Source: Bacillus swezeyi (GTDB lineage Bacteria; Bacillota; Bacilli; Bacillales; Bacillaceae). From it: 64,000 nt of DNA. Where the stretch lies: contig NZ_MRBK01000001.1 in NCBI RefSeq assembly GCF_001969815.1, forward strand, positions 62,001 through 126,000, given 5' to 3'. This document shows positions 18,132-25,955 of the stretch, piece after piece. The translations under genes were made by a program, and so were the position numbers. Positions within the stretch are counted from its first letter, which is position 1. Each line of letters opens with the position of its first letter. The notes beneath the pieces are model-generated. The model searched no databases. It was not told where the DNA came from and worked only from the letters and a program-made list of their open reading frames with translations.

Positions 18132-18905
18132 ATGAAAAAAGATGAGTATTATTCGATCGGCGTTTTCTCGGAAATGACTGGAATATCCATTCGGACGCTC
18201 CATTATTACGATGAAATCGGCCTATTGAAACCTGAAAAACAGCCGGGTTCCGGCCGCCGTCTCTACACAGACAGGGATGCGATGGATTTGCAGAGAATGA
18301 CATGTTTTAAGTTTCTAGGGTACAGTCTTGAACAAATTCGCGCTTTCATGAATGAATCCCGCTATGATGCCAGTCTGATTGAGGCGCTGCAGAAACAGAA
18401 AAGGGTGCTTGAGGAGAAAAAGGAGCATATTGAAACAGGATTGAAAGCGATCAGCCGGGCGATCCATCTGCTGGAGGAGGAAGAGGAAATGGACAGCTCT
18501 GTTTTCATGAGCCTGATGAGCAGCATTCAAACAGAGAAGGAGCAGCGCATATGGCTTGAACAGCAGATGTCAAAAAGCTTTGCTGACCAGTTATTCAATA
18601 AACCCGAAGAAGAGATGGCTAAATTGGATCAAGCGTTTATTCGTTTATCTAAGGAAGTCAAAAGGCTTAAGGGGAAGCCGGTTGATGATCCTGAGGTGCA
18701 GGAGATGGCCGACCGGCATATGAAGGCGAGTTTGGAATTTGTCGGAGAGGGCGTGCTGTCGTCATTAGGACAGATGGAGACGATAGAATCGCAGCAGCTG
18801 GCAAACAAGTTTCCATCGCCTTATACAAAAGAAGAAGAAGAGTGGCTGCAGCAAGTGTTCGAATATTATATGATTCACAATGACTACTGTTTTGAAAACG
18901 ATTGA
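18132..18905 (+). CDS. MerR-family regulator with long coiled-coil effector region
   Basis: A 257-residue protein. Residues about 5-75 are the MerR winged helix: YSIGVFSEMTGISIRTLHYY, then DEIGLLKPEKQPGSGRRLYT. A long dimer helix follows (EALQKQKRVLEEKKEHIETG). The C-terminal 130 residues resemble TipAS-like drug-binding domains (VQEMADRHMKASLEFVGEGV), but weakly. The ATG at 18132 follows TAGGAGGTG at eight bases. No transporter gene lies next to it, so its targets are elsewhere or it only regulates itself through the 19-bp-spacer promoter at 18070. Confidence 0.88.
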   Translation: MKKDEYYSIGVFSEMTGISIRTLHYYDEIGLLKPEKQPGSGRRLYTDRDAMDLQRMTCFKFLGYSLEQIRAFMNESRYDASLIEALQKQKRVLEEKKEHIETGLKAISRAIHLLEEEEEMDSSVFMSLMSSIQTEKEQRIWLEQQMSKSFADQLFNKPEEEMAKLDQAFIRLSKEVKRLKGKPVDDPEVQEMADRHMKASLEFVGEGVLSSLGQMETIESQQLANKFPSPYTKEEEEWLQQVFEYYMIHNDYCFEND

Positions 18906-18954
18906 TGAAAGGAAAAATCCGTTCCGGTGTGCGCCTAAAACATGCCGGAACTTT

Positions 18955-19677
18955 TTAATGCAATACCTCAGGTTCAACCTTCGTCGTATCATTATCCAGC
19001 GAAAAATGCAGTTCATGATTGTCATTTACAGAAGCGAAAAAAATCTCGTCGATTCGTTTGATCCCTTTCTTTTTCAACTGGTTTTTAAGCCAGTTTTCAG
19101 TCAAATTCAATTGGTAAAGGACAGACGTATACATTTTACCGTCAACGATCACCGGATATGAGAATCCCCCGCGGCTCTTCTGAATCCCCAGATCTTCTAC
19201 CGTGACTTCTGTTTTATTTGGCTTTTTGTATACCGTTAAATTTCCGTTTGCCTCTACAAACGCCATTTCAACATCACTGACATTGAAAATGTCTTTTTCC
19301 CTAAGCATTTGCAGAATATTATCGATTGAATATCTGATTCGCTTTAAATTGCCGACGATGAATGTTCCATTTTTGATGACGATGGTCGGTTCAAATGTAA
19401 TCAGACGTCCCAGCAGCTTGTTTTTTATCATGATTTTTGAAGTCAGCCTTTGCAACAGGGCGATCGCCCAAATAGCAGCGGCAGTATGCAAATGTTCAAT
19501 CCTTGGATCGGCAATATCAGCTCCTACAACGGCTCCCAGTGTAAGAATGATTAAAAAATCAAAGACGGGCATTTCCCCGATCGAGCGTTTTCCCATAAAC
19601 AATGTGACGATTAGTAAAAGCGGCAGAATGGTGATGATTCGTCCATAAACGAGTAAAATTTCTTTCACTGTTTCCAT
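18955..19677 (-). CDS. DUF421 (YdfS/YetF-type) membrane protein
   Basis: A 240-residue protein with three N-terminal helices (IITILPLLLIVTLFMGKRSI, GEMPVFDFLIILTLGAVVGA, LHTAAAIWAIALLQRLTSKI) and a cytoplasmic DUF421 domain. GKRSIGEMPVFDFLIILTLG is the family signature. The C-terminal region (IRYSIDNILQMLREKDIFNV, then VEMAFVEANGNLTVYKK) is also typical. In Bacillus some relatives of this family are forespore proteins, but the biochemical role is not settled. Its ATG lies inside the end of the gamma-carbonic-anhydrase-like gene with a 13-base overlap, so the two are co-expressed. Confidence 0.85.
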   Translation of the reverse strand: METVKEILLVYGRIITILPLLLIVTLFMGKRSIGEMPVFDFLIILTLGAVVGADIADPRIEHLHTAAAIWAIALLQRLTSKIMIKNKLLGRLITFEPTIVIKNGTFIVGNLKRIRYSIDNILQMLREKDIFNVSDVEMAFVEANGNLTVYKKPNKTEVTVEDLGIQKSRGGFSYPVIVDGKMYTSVLYQLNLTENWLKNQLKKKGIKRIDEIFFASVNDNHELHFSLDNDTTKVEPEVLH

Positions 19678-20375
19678 TGTCTTTCTTCCTTTTTATAACT
19701 TTTTGCCAATTCAAGATTGGCGGCTGTGATTTTTGCATTCAGATCATGATATGGATAGGCATCGGTTATTTCAGGAAGCTGATTGGCATCCTCCTGGTTT
19801 GCAATCACTTGCCCTGCCGGAATATATCGTTTCGGCGGGATGGTAACACCGATGACTTTTGCCCCCGGTTCGATCACTGCATCTTCTTGAACATAAGCAT
19901 CAAAAACAAGACTTTGCATACCGACAAAAACGTTTCCATCAATCCGGGCAGGGCCGTGAATTTGACATTGCGGGGCAAGTGAAACTTTTTCGCCTATGTA
20001 AATGGAATACGCTTCACGGTCTTTAAAAACGGAATGCTCTGTAATGGGATTGTGGTATTCATAGTTTTTTAAACCGTGCATGACCACTCCGTCCTGGATA
20101 TTGCAATCATGGCCAATGAAGATTTTCAATCCCGTGTCTCCCCTGATCGATGAAAAAGGCCCGATCAAAACGTTTCGCCCGATTGTGACACTGCCGATAA
20201 CTGATGCAAAATGATGGATATATGAGGATGCATCTATGTTTGGAATATCTGAGTCTTCATTGAATGAGGTGACCGTATTGGGACTGACATTGTCTTTTAT
20301 CAGCATCTTTTCAAGAAACTTGCCGGCAAGCGACGAAACCGTTAATCCCAGGATAAGTTTGTTGCTCAACTTCAT
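19665..20375 (-). CDS. Gamma-class carbonic-anhydrase-like protein lacking one zinc His
   Basis: A 236-residue left-handed beta-helix protein with an N-terminal hydrophobic segment. It aligns by eye with archaeal Cam: SSIRGDTGLKIFIGHDCNIQ, then VVMHGLKN and SIYIGEKVSLAPQ with CQIHGPARI, and GVTIPPKRYIPAGQVI. Arg, Asp and the first and last His ligands are kept. Where Cam has SLAHQSQVHG this protein has SLAPQCQIHG, so one zinc ligand is Pro, while a Cys appears three residues on. Activity is therefore uncertain; zinc could be held by His, His and Cys or not at all. The gene overlaps a DUF421 gene by 13 bases. Confidence 0.85.
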   Translation of the reverse strand: MKLSNKLILGLTVSSLAGKFLEKMLIKDNVSPNTVTSFNEDSDIPNIDASSYIHHFASVIGSVTIGRNVLIGPFSSIRGDTGLKIFIGHDCNIQDGVVMHGLKNYEYHNPITEHSVFKDREAYSIYIGEKVSLAPQCQIHGPARIDGNVFVGMQSLVFDAYVQEDAVIEPGAKVIGVTIPPKRYIPAGQVIANQEDANQLPEITDAYPYHDLNAKITAANLELAKSYKKEERQWKQ

Positions 20376-20555
20376 ATTATCCGCCTCCTTTATTCAATAG
20401 TTTGTCTCTAAAACGGGATATTATTTATGAAATTAGCCCGAGCAGAGGGATGAATCATAAGAAAAAAGCGCTATAAAGGGATTGTGGAAATAATCCGAAT
20501 TTCTCTCAGAATTTTCTGGTAATTATGGTATGATGAAGCAGCAGGAGGGAGGTGT

Positions 20556-20660
20556 TTGATATTCTGGCATCTTCTTCAACACTCCATTGCCTGGTCTTCT
20601 TTTTTGATTCAGGTTAAGCCCTTCACTTCCTTTTTAGAAACGAATCTAAAACGCTTTTAA
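20556..20660 (+). CDS. Possible 34-residue leader ORF ahead of the adhesin gene
   Basis: TTG at 20556 lies seven bases after AGGAGG and opens 34 codons ending TAA at 20660, 20 bases before the adhesin start. The product would be hydrophobic with several aromatic residues (it begins MIFWHLLQHSIAWSS). A TGGTATGAT extended -10 at about 20526 fits transcription through it. It could be a real small protein, a translational leader, or chance. I know no homologue. Confidence 0.35.
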   Translation: MIFWHLLQHSIAWSSFLIQVKPFTSFLETNLKRF

Positions 20661-20679
20661 AAGAAAGGGAAGTGAGACC

Positions 20680-22821
20680 ATGAATGTAAAGAAGCCATTT
20701 CTGCTGTTGACTGTTTTTCTGATGATTTTAAGCTCGCTATTCACTTTAACATCCCCTCGGGCATTGGCCGATACATTTGCCGGCGATCCCACTACGAAAG
20801 TAACCGGCTGGGCTTTTGATTCAAGCATTGGCGGCTATTTGCCGACAGAGCAGATTAAAGCGGCGGATGATCCGACAAGGCTGGCATACTGTCTGCAGCC
20901 GGGAAAAAGCTCGCCTGATCATACCGATATGCCGTCGAACGGACAGATGAGTGATAAGGTGTATCGCATATTATCATACGGTTATCCGAACGCAGCCCCT
21001 TCTGAGCTGGGAGTATCGAGCAAGGCAAAGGCTCACTATGCGACGCAAATGGCTGTTTGGATTGCGGTCGGTGAAGTAAAACAAAGCAGCCTTACATATC
21101 GTGATGAGAGTATTGAAGAAGCAGTTCATTCCCTTTTAGAGAAAGCGGAACATACAGATGATACACAGGACATCAAGGTTTCAGTGACGCCTGACCACGC
21201 AAAAGCGTCAATTCACGGAAACCATCTGATAACAGAGCCTTATACGGTAAAAAGTACTGCAACGGGTACATATACGGTATCGTTAAAAAATGCACCGAAA
21301 CAAGCTGTGGTGACGGATACCGACGGAAACAAGAAAAATTTATTTAAAACAAATGAATCATTTAAAATCATGCTGCCGAAAAATACCCCGACGTCAAATA
21401 TGGAAGTGTTCATCGATGCGGAACTGAATCAATTCGTGACGATGAAGTATCTATCTGACGGCACTTATCAAGATGTTGTCTCATTATCAAGCGTAACGAA
21501 ACATATTCAGGCAACTGCGGCGGCATCATGGGAGACAAAAGGCGCCATTCAAATTGTAAAAACGGATGAGGATCATACGCCTCTTTCTGGCGTAGCGTTT
21601 GATATTAAAAATGAGAGCGGTGAAAAAATAACTTCTGTTGTGACCGATGACAATGGACAAGCTATGGTTCATGATCTGCCATTGGGCCAATATACAGCGG
21701 TTGAAACAAAAACAAAGAAGGGATTTGTATTAAACCCTGACCCCAAAACCGTGGTCGTTCATACAGATGAAACCTCTACATTGACGTTTATCAACCAAAA
21801 GGTTTCCGGGAGCGTAAAGATCAAGAAGACGGATGAAAACGGCCATGATCTGAAAGGGGCTGAATTTACCCTGTTTAGAGAGAACGGGGAAAAGCTGAAA
21901 ACCGCCGTCACAAGTGAGAAAGGCGAAGCCTACTTTGACAATGTCGCCTATGGGCATTACACCGTTCAAGAAACAAAGACCCCGCGAGGCTTTGTGCCGG
22001 ATGCGACTAAACATCCGCTCAATATCACGGAGCACAGGCAGGCTGTAGAGTTTCATATTGAGAACAAACATATCCGGGGTCATGCAGAGCTCATCAAGGT
22101 TGATGAAGAATCCCCGGAAAAAACGCTGAAGGGTGCGGTTTTTGAGCTGAAAAACGAAGATGGCGCTCTAATCGGCGAATATGAAACAGACGAGGACGGA
22201 AGAATTTCTGTTCAAGACTTAGCGTACGGCTCTTATACATTCACAGAGAAAAAAGCGCCTGCCGGTTATGTGCTAAACCCTGAACCGCTTCGATTTTCGG
22301 TTTCAAAACTCGGTGAGACCGTAAAGCTGAAAGCATCCAATCGAAAAATCACCGGATCGCTTGAACTGACCAAAACGGATGTAGCCGATGGAAATACCCG
22401 TTTAAAAGGTGCGGAATTTGTCATTCATAATAAAGAAGGCGCAGAAATTGCGAGAGGAAAGACAGATGAAAACGGAGTCGCCCGTTTTGACAGACTTCCT
22501 TACGGGAAGTACACATACACGGAAACGATCGCCCCGAAAGGATATATTTTAAATGAAGAGACATTCGCATTTGAAATCAAAAAAGATGGGCAAATCGTAA
22601 AGCATGCGGTAGAGAATCATAAGGAAGAGACAAATACCGCAGCTCCTCCTGCCAAAAAGGATAGAGACACTGGGCATGTCGAAAAAACAGGAGGCAACCT
22701 GCTGCCGAATACAGGAAATGACGGCCTGTATCGTGCTTTACTCATTGGACCCATCCTTCTTATTATCGGACTTGTCATGTTTGTTTTAAACTGTAAAAAG
22801 ACTCAAAATCAGAGGGTGTAA
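20680..22821 (+). CDS. Thioester-domain, Cna-B-repeat adhesin anchored by sortase
   Basis: A 713-residue cell-wall protein. It has a signal peptide ending near ALA-DTF. A thioester domain follows: Cys71 in LAYCLQPGKS and Gln123 in HYATQMAVWIAVG are the pair expected to form the internal Cys-Gln thioester used to bind host or surface amines. Then come four SpaA/Cna-B repeats of about 90 residues (from residues 288, 380, 470 and 563), each with a Lys near IVKTDE or IKKTDE and a late Glu (YTAVETKTKKGF, YTVQETKTPRGF, YTFTEKKAPAGY, YTYTETIAPKGY) that suit isopeptide bonds. The end is LLPNTG, a hydrophobic helix and a basic tail. No sortase or pilin gene is adjacent. Confidence 0.92.
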   Translation: MNVKKPFLLLTVFLMILSSLFTLTSPRALADTFAGDPTTKVTGWAFDSSIGGYLPTEQIKAADDPTRLAYCLQPGKSSPDHTDMPSNGQMSDKVYRILSYGYPNAAPSELGVSSKAKAHYATQMAVWIAVGEVKQSSLTYRDESIEEAVHSLLEKAEHTDDTQDIKVSVTPDHAKASIHGNHLITEPYTVKSTATGTYTVSLKNAPKQAVVTDTDGNKKNLFKTNESFKIMLPKNTPTSNMEVFIDAELNQFVTMKYLSDGTYQDVVSLSSVTKHIQATAAASWETKGAIQIVKTDEDHTPLSGVAFDIKNESGEKITSVVTDDNGQAMVHDLPLGQYTAVETKTKKGFVLNPDPKTVVVHTDETSTLTFINQKVSGSVKIKKTDENGHDLKGAEFTLFRENGEKLKTAVTSEKGEAYFDNVAYGHYTVQETKTPRGFVPDATKHPLNITEHRQAVEFHIENKHIRGHAELIKVDEESPEKTLKGAVFELKNEDGALIGEYETDEDGRISVQDLAYGSYTFTEKKAPAGYVLNPEPLRFSVSKLGETVKLKASNRKITGSLELTKTDVADGNTRLKGAEFVIHNKEGAEIARGKTDENGVARFDRLPYGKYTYTETIAPKGYILNEETFAFEIKKDGQIVKHAVENHKEETNTAAPPAKKDRDTGHVEKTGGNLLPNTGNDGLYRALLIGPILLIIGLVMFVLNCKKTQNQRV

Positions 22822-22830
22822 ATCTTCCCC

Positions 22831-22858
22831 AAAAAGACAGCTTTACGGCTGTCTTTTT
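22831..22858. terminator. Terminator between adhesin and DUF2809 genes
   Basis: AAAAAGACAGC (22831-22841) pairs perfectly with GCTGTCTTTTT (22848-22858). A and T runs on the two sides let it work in both directions. Its right arm overlaps the end of the minus-strand gene. Confidence 0.85.
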
Positions 22859-23241
22859 CTTGTGTGCATCATGCGTTCAAACATGGCTCCTGCTCCTGTG
22901 CCCAGCAGATAAGCCAATAAATCGCTCCATAAAAATCCGTACCCAAGGATGAGTCCTCCGAGCGGCGCAGCTCTCAAATCGTCAATCCATGGGGCGTGGT
23001 AAAGCTGGCTGAATTCAATCAAATAGCAAAATGAGAGTGCGGCAAGTGCAACGGTCTTCGTAGCGGCCCGACTGAACAAAAATCCAAAGCCGAAGAAAAT
23101 CATCAGCGCCCAAAGAGCATCCCCTGCATATGAATTCACAATGTCCGGCAGCATACCGGACATTTTCCTCGATAATAATCCCGCCGCCATGGCTGCCAAC
23201 GTCAGTGATGCCTGCCATATGCGGCTGCGTTTCTTTGTCAT
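22843..23241 (-). CDS. DUF2809 membrane protein
   Basis: A 132-residue protein with four helices: LTLAAMAAGLLSRKMSGMLP, LWALMIFFGFGFLFSRAATK, VALAALSFCYLIEFSQLYHA and LLAYLLGTGAGAMFERMM. The AGDALWALM and EFSQLYHAPWIDDLR signatures match DUF2809. Function is unknown. I chose the ATG at 23241 (MTKKRSR) because it gives the usual family length; an open frame extends to 23349 but adds a Cys-rich tail not expected for this family. Confidence 0.75.
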   Translation of the reverse strand: MTKKRSRIWQASLTLAAMAAGLLSRKMSGMLPDIVNSYAGDALWALMIFFGFGFLFSRAATKTVALAALSFCYLIEFSQLYHAPWIDDLRAAPLGGLILGYGFLWSDLLAYLLGTGAGAMFERMMHTRKRQP

Positions 23242-23488
23242 TTGGAACCTCATTTCTTGCATTCTTTTGTCTAAAGCATCTCTAAATTGATCATTCCCGC
23301 CACATTTTACCTGAGAACATGGCTTCAAACAGAGCCTATTTACATTCATTTTAGCATTGATTAACTAACTCTGAAGGAGGTTATCCAATTTAAGGTTTTT
23401 AGTTAATGGCAAACTGAAACTTTTGATATGCCGGACTCGTAAAAAACTGGTGTGATACAAGCGTTTTTTATAAAAAGGAGATTTGGAA

Positions 23489-24214
23489 ATGACAATAGAC
23501 CTGCAAAAGAAAAGTCTGAATATCGTTCTGGAGAAAAAACAATTAACCAGCGTGACGGCCAGAGTCGGCTTAGTGCTGGATATCACAGGTTCAATGAGAG
23601 GCCTCTATAAAAAAGGAACCGTGCAGAAGACCGTTGAAAGGCTGCTGGCTGTCGCCGATCGATTTGATGATGACGGTGTGCTTGATGTTTGGGTATATGA
23701 CCACAAATTTTCGCGGTTGACTCCGGTGACAGAAAGGGATTTTTCTGGGTATGTAAACAGGGAAATCATCGAAAATGATTCAGTGCATAAGTTTGGAAGG
23801 AATAATGAGCCGCCGGTTATGAAAGATGTTTTACAAAAATATACGGTTGAAGAGCCGAGCTCATATCCTGCTTTTATCATTTTTATCAATGACGGCGGCT
23901 GTAAAAAGTCGATCAAACCTATTATAGAAGCGTCCTCAGATCAACCATTATTCTGGCAGTTTGTCGGGATTGGGAGTGGAAACTTCGATTTTCTTAAAAA
24001 ACTAGATACGATGGAGGGCCGTTATGTCGACAACGCCAATTTTATCCAAATAGAAGATATTGACAGACTTTCAGATAACGAATTATATGACTCGCTTCTC
24101 AATGAATTTCCCAAATGGCTAAACGAAGCAAAACAGAAAGGTATTTTAAAAGAGGAGGCGAAGCCCAAGAAGCCGAAAAAAAGAGGGATTTTCAGCATGC
24201 TGTTTAGAAGATAA
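23489..24214 (+). CDS. von Willebrand A-domain protein, TerF/YceC-like
   Basis: A 241-residue cytoplasmic protein. The vWA metal site DITGSM (DxTxS) lies near residue 32, following GLVLDIT. The Thr/Asp partners are in DDDGVLDVWVYDHKFS and PAFIIFINDGGCKKS. The layout matches the vWA module of tellurium-resistance-type TerF proteins, without the TerD domain. The C-terminus is basic (KPKKPKKRGIFSMLFRR). ATG at 23489 has AAAAGGAG nine bases upstream. It is monocistronic and ends at a GC-rich terminator that is duplicated by an inserted element. Confidence 0.8.
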   Translation: MTIDLQKKSLNIVLEKKQLTSVTARVGLVLDITGSMRGLYKKGTVQKTVERLLAVADRFDDDGVLDVWVYDHKFSRLTPVTERDFSGYVNREIIENDSVHKFGRNNEPPVMKDVLQKYTVEEPSSYPAFIIFINDGGCKKSIKPIIEASSDQPLFWQFVGIGSGNFDFLKKLDTMEGRYVDNANFIQIEDIDRLSDNELYDSLLNEFPKWLNEAKQKGILKEEAKPKKPKKRGIFSMLFRR

Positions 24215-24216
24215 AA

Positions 24217-24239
24217 AAGCCGCCTTACCAGGGCGGCAT
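24217..24239. repeat. 23-bp direct repeat, left copy, itself a terminator hairpin
   Basis: The 23 bases beginning AAGCCGCCTTACC recur exactly at 24470-24492. Each copy is a hairpin (GCCGCC with GGCGGC). The two copies flank a 230-bp insert, as a target-site duplication would. The original sequence was probably the shared terminator between the vWA gene and glnT. Confidence 0.85.
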
Positions 24240-24469
24240 CAGCGTGTCGACAAACCCTCGCATTCGTTGTTAGGTCTGCGCGTCGGTGCTCATGTTCAAG
24301 GAAGGAACGGCGGGCTAATCGCTCAGGCGTCCTGCCTGAACGCCGCCGTCATCACGTCCTGTGAAAGCCCGATGCTCGTCATTCCTAGACTGCGAGGGTT
24401 TTCAATCACGCTGAAAGGATGACAAAATCCTAAAACTTTAAACCGTTTTAGGATTTTGTCAACAATCTG
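24240..24469. mobile_element. 230-bp non-coding inserted element (MITE-like)
   Basis: The stretch lies between exact 23-bp direct repeats. Its ends are imperfect inverted repeats: CAGCGTGTCGACAAA at the left and, reversed, CAGATTGTTGACAAA at the right (12 of 15 match). A second inverted pair lies inside (CAGCGTG...AAACCCTCGCA at 24240-24262 with TGCGAGGGTTTT...CACGCTG at 24391-24413). The right 55 bp equal the repeat at 8895-8949. There is no ORF of note. It resembles a miniature inverted-repeat element or one of the short intergenic repeats known in Bacillus genomes; I cannot tell which. Confidence 0.65.
24414..24468. repeat. 55-bp repeat, copy 2
   Basis: Identical over 55 bases to 8895-8949. 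It forms the right end of the 230-bp element and carries the 17-bp stem hairpin. Confidence 0.9.
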
Positions 24470-24492
24470 AAGCCGCCTTACCAGGGCGGCAT
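24470..24492. repeat. 23-bp direct repeat, right copy
   Basis: Exact second copy of 24217-24239. It forms the terminator hairpin just beyond the glnT stop codon. Confidence 0.85.
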
Positions 24493-24497
24493 GTTAT

Positions 24498-25928
24498 TTA
24501 CATCGCATTTTTGCGTTTAGCATCTTGGGCAGTTTCGGAGTGTTCCCAGCATTCGATGCTTTCATGGTTTTCAATGACATCTTTATAAAAGACCGGATCT
24601 TTGCCGGCTTTTCGCTGCTTTACATAGTCTTTCAAGGCGGCGAATGCCACTTTGGACAGCAGGAAAATTGCAATCAAGTTGACGATGACCATAAAGCCCA
24701 TGAACAAATCGGCCAGATCCCAGACAAGCTGAACCTTTGATACAGAGCCGAAGATAACCATGGCAAGGACACAGATTCTGTAAACCATCAGCCAAGCTTT
24801 ATTCGTATGCAGGAATTCAATATTTGTTTCCCCATAGTAATAATTGCCGATTAAGGTGCTGAACGAGAACAAAAACACCATGATGGCGAGAAAGCCTGAT
24901 GCCCATGCGCCGATGTGTGTGCTGAGGGCTGCTTGCGTCAATTCGATGCCGCTCAGTTCCGGCTGTTTGTATGCATCGGAAAATAAGATGATAAAGGCTG
25001 TGCTTGAACAGATGACCAATGTGCTTGTAAAGACCCCCAAAGCCTGGACAAGACCCTGTTTGACCGGATGGCTCGTGGTCGCCGCCGCCGCTGCATTCGG
25101 CGCGCTCCCCATCCCTGCTTCATTTGAAAAGAGACCGCGCTTGATTCCGTTCATCAGCGCCGCACCGACGGCTCCGCCTGCGGCTTGTTCAAGGCCGAAT
25201 GCATGTCCCACAATCAAAGAGATGACTTCAGGCAGTTTCGTAATGTTCATCAGCATCACGAATACGGCCACACCAATATACAAAACAGCGAGAAAAACGA
25301 CAATATATTCAGATAATTTGGCGATGCGTTTGATTCCGCCAAAGGTAATGATGCCGAACGCTATGGTGATGATGATACCCAGCGTCAGGCGGTCTGTGCC
25401 GAATGAATTTTCAAAGGCAACCGTTATCGTATTGGATTGGACGGCGTTAAACACGATACCGAACGACAAGGTGATGAGCACGGCAAACAGTGCACCCATC
25501 CAGCGTTTTTTGAGCCCTTTTTCCATATAATAAGCAGGTCCTCCGCGGAAGCCGTTTTTGTCCTTCACTTTATAGATCTGCGCCAGCGTGCTTTCGACAA
25601 AGCTTGAAGCCGAACCGATAATGGCGATGACCCACATCCAAAAGATGGCCCCGGGCCCGCCTAAGGCGATCGCAATCGCAATCCCCGTAATATTGCCTGT
25701 CCCCACACGGGCAGCCATGCTGATGCAAAATGCCTGGAACGGTGATATTCCATTTTTATCAGGCGCTCCTTCTCTTAAAACCCGAAACATCTCTTTCAGT
25801 AAACCTACTTGAAAGAACTTCGATTTAAACGTAAAAAATAATCCTAAAGAAAGAAGCATGATAATTAAAAGTTTTGACCAAAGAAAATCATTTGTGACAC
25901 CGATGACTTCTTGAAGGAATTGCTGCAT
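24498..25928 (-). CDS. glnT: Sodium/amino acid symporter of the AGCS family, glutamine type
   Basis: A 476-residue transporter with about eleven helices. The AGCS signatures are visible: SMAARVGTGNITGIAIAIAL near residue 70, GGPAYYMEKGL near 130, and GLFSNEAGMGSAPNAAAAAT near 265. Its neighbour on the same strand is a glutaminase gene 27 bases upstream, and the GlnK/GlnL sensor pair is divergent from both. In B. subtilis GlnT and GlsA are induced by glutamine through GlnK-GlnL, so glutamine is the likely substrate. The gene ends at the duplicated terminator. Confidence 0.92.
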   Translation of the reverse strand: MQQFLQEVIGVTNDFLWSKLLIIMLLSLGLFFTFKSKFFQVGLLKEMFRVLREGAPDKNGISPFQAFCISMAARVGTGNITGIAIAIALGGPGAIFWMWVIAIIGSASSFVESTLAQIYKVKDKNGFRGGPAYYMEKGLKKRWMGALFAVLITLSFGIVFNAVQSNTITVAFENSFGTDRLTLGIIITIAFGIITFGGIKRIAKLSEYIVVFLAVLYIGVAVFVMLMNITKLPEVISLIVGHAFGLEQAAGGAVGAALMNGIKRGLFSNEAGMGSAPNAAAAATTSHPVKQGLVQALGVFTSTLVICSSTAFIILFSDAYKQPELSGIELTQAALSTHIGAWASGFLAIMVFLFSFSTLIGNYYYGETNIEFLHTNKAWLMVYRICVLAMVIFGSVSKVQLVWDLADLFMGFMVIVNLIAIFLLSKVAFAALKDYVKQRKAGKDPVFYKDVIENHESIECWEHSETAQDAKRKNAM

Positions 25929-25955
25929 ACTTTCACCTCTTTTTTCGTTTTATCT

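Noticed and set aside
24844..25530. 228-codon plus-strand frame.
   Set aside because: Antisense of glnT; composition reflects the codons of the membrane protein on the other strand.
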